From the NCBI GenBank assembly GCA_036504215.1, contig DASXVO010000086.1:62001-126000 (forward strand): DNA of 64,000 nt, read 5' to 3'. The translations under genes were made by a program, and so were the position numbers. Source of the DNA: Vicinamibacterales bacterium. Lineage in GTDB: Bacteria > Acidobacteriota > Vicinamibacteria > Vicinamibacterales > Fen-181. Shown in pieces: positions 63,464 to 64,000 of the stretch. The notes below the pieces were generated by a model, which did not search any database, had not been told where the DNA came from, and was given only the letters and a program-made list of their open reading frames with translations. Position 1 is the stretch's first letter; each line of letters begins with the position of its first letter.

Positions 63464-63824
63464 TCTGAGTCGAAGGGTAGGCGATCGGGGTCGGGACAAT
63501 TCTCCTGGAATGGCGACATCATCGTCGGTGGTCGCCGCTCTCGACCGGGAATCCACTCCCGACCCTTTTCTCCGGCCCCACGCGCCGGCCCTGCGCCTGG
63601 CTGGCGTCGAAGTCCTCGCCGGTCGTCACGCGCCACTCGACACCGGCCGCGCGGGCAACCCGCCGCCCCTGAAGCCCGGAACCGAGGCGCGCGTCGCGGG
63701 TGCGACCGCCCCGGGGACGACAGCCGGCAGTTGCCCGATCCGGGCGCTCGCGATATCGTTACAGGATCATCGTTGGCCGGCGCGGATGGCGCGGGCACAA
63801 TCCGGCCCATGCTGGAGGGAAGCA
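63464..63824 (+). promoter_or_regulatory. Non-coding interval with inverted repeat and candidate promoter
   Basis: No gene is supported here. GGGTCGGGA (63488-63496) is inverted as TCCCGACCC (63557-63565), followed by TTTTC, which could end transcription from the protease gene. A promoter-like TTGCCC (63731-63736), 17-base spacer and TATCGT (63754-63759) lies ~65 bases before the pentapeptide gene. Confidence 0.4.
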
Positions 63825-64000
63825 ATGGCAGACCTGTCGCGGTCGGACGTCATCAAGATCCTCGCAGTGGCCGAGAACGCTCGTCTGGCGGGCGTGGACC
63901 TCTCGGGGCTCGATCTGCACGGCCTCAATTTCAGCGGCGCCGATCTCATCCGCGCAGATCTCGCCGGCGCCAACCTGTCAGGCGCCTACATGCGCGGGGC
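63825..64000 (+). CDS. Pentapeptide-repeat protein (5' part only)
   Basis: ATG at 63825 behind GGAGGGA; the frame runs off the window after 58 codons. After MADLSRSDVIKILAVAENAR, the sequence falls into five-residue units with Leu or Phe in the centre and small residues around it: LAGVD, LSGLD, LHGLN, FSGAD, LIRAD, LAGAN, LSGAY. These form a right-handed quadrilateral beta-helix. No role can be given from this part. Confidence 0.85.
   Translation, partial: MADLSRSDVIKILAVAENARLAGVDLSGLDLHGLNFSGADLIRADLAGANLSGAYMRG

Noticed and set aside
61441-63468. 675-codon plus-strand frame parallel to the protease gene
   Set aside because: Shifted by one base from the subtilase frame, which has the full catalytic triad; the alternative is arginine-rich nonsense.
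63304-63825. Minus-strand frame of 173 codons at the right end
   Set aside because: Pro/Arg-rich, overlaps inverted repeats, no domain and no ribosome-binding site.

Overview
The window is a 64 kb piece of a high-GC bacterial chromosome. The gene types point to Acidobacteriota, most likely the Vicinamibacteria: a TonB-dependent receptor with an N-terminal carboxypeptidase-regulatory-like domain and no SusD partner, secreted LamG and subtilase proteins, a GH109-like Tat protein, and many short palindromic spacers. This placement is an inference from gene content. No rRNA, tRNA, CRISPR array, prophage or insertion sequence was recognised.

Layout. 1-10810 (minus): a pectin-type polysaccharide locus with three secreted proteins (a LamG protein cut by the window edge, a PL1-like pectate lyase, a large beta-helix protein) and a TonB receptor, whose upstream region carries a TGGT-N3-ACCA operator-like palindrome. 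11157-13038: gene debris (two broken genes), an esterase and a 55-residue secreted peptide. 13327-22855 (plus): a propionate/methylmalonyl-CoA module made of a transcarboxylase 5S-like subunit, 12S-like carboxyltransferase, a small OadG-like subunit, a biotin carrier, epimerase, both mutase subunits and the MeaB GTPase. No biotin carboxylase gene is in this run, which fits ATP-independent transcarboxylation between pyruvate and methylmalonyl-CoA. 23073-24247 (plus): CBS protein, MsrB and a small unknown. 24344-28034 (minus): a PilB/GspE-type ATPase and the ABC-F factor EttA. 28328-33669 (plus): two overlapping genes for an ATP-driven iron-sulfur reductase of the 2-hydroxyacyl-CoA dehydratase / double-cubane-cluster family, followed by a barrel-like protein.

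37091-53700 (minus) is the centrepiece: about 16.6 kb of tightly packed, mostly overlapping genes. The order of transcription is MerR/XRE/cupin regulator, secreted cyanophycinase-like protein, short DsrL-like protein, dsrA, dsrB, dsrD, dsrT-like, dsrM, dsrK, dsrJ, dsrO, dsrP, dsrN, cysG (siroheme synthase), a divergent prenyl synthase and a membrane phosphatase-like protein. This is a dissimilatory sulfite reductase cluster with its membrane complex DsrMKJOP and its siroheme-amide supply. DsrD suggests reductive use; DsrL is usual in sulfur oxidisers but also occurs with DsrD in Acidobacteriota. DsrC, sat and aprAB are not in the window. The DsrL-like protein appears to lack the whole NAD(P)H-binding domain.

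53809-64000: a class-A-beta-lactamase-like serine hydrolase, a MgtC/DUF4010 membrane protein, a tungsten aldehyde:ferredoxin oxidoreductase, a secreted amidohydrolase, a GH109-like oxidoreductase-fold protein, a subtilisin-like protease and the start of a pentapeptide-repeat gene. The dsr cluster, the transcarboxylase/mutase module, the low-potential HgdC-like ATPase and the AOR together suggest an organism able to live anaerobically by fermentation or sulfite respiration as well as on plant polysaccharides.
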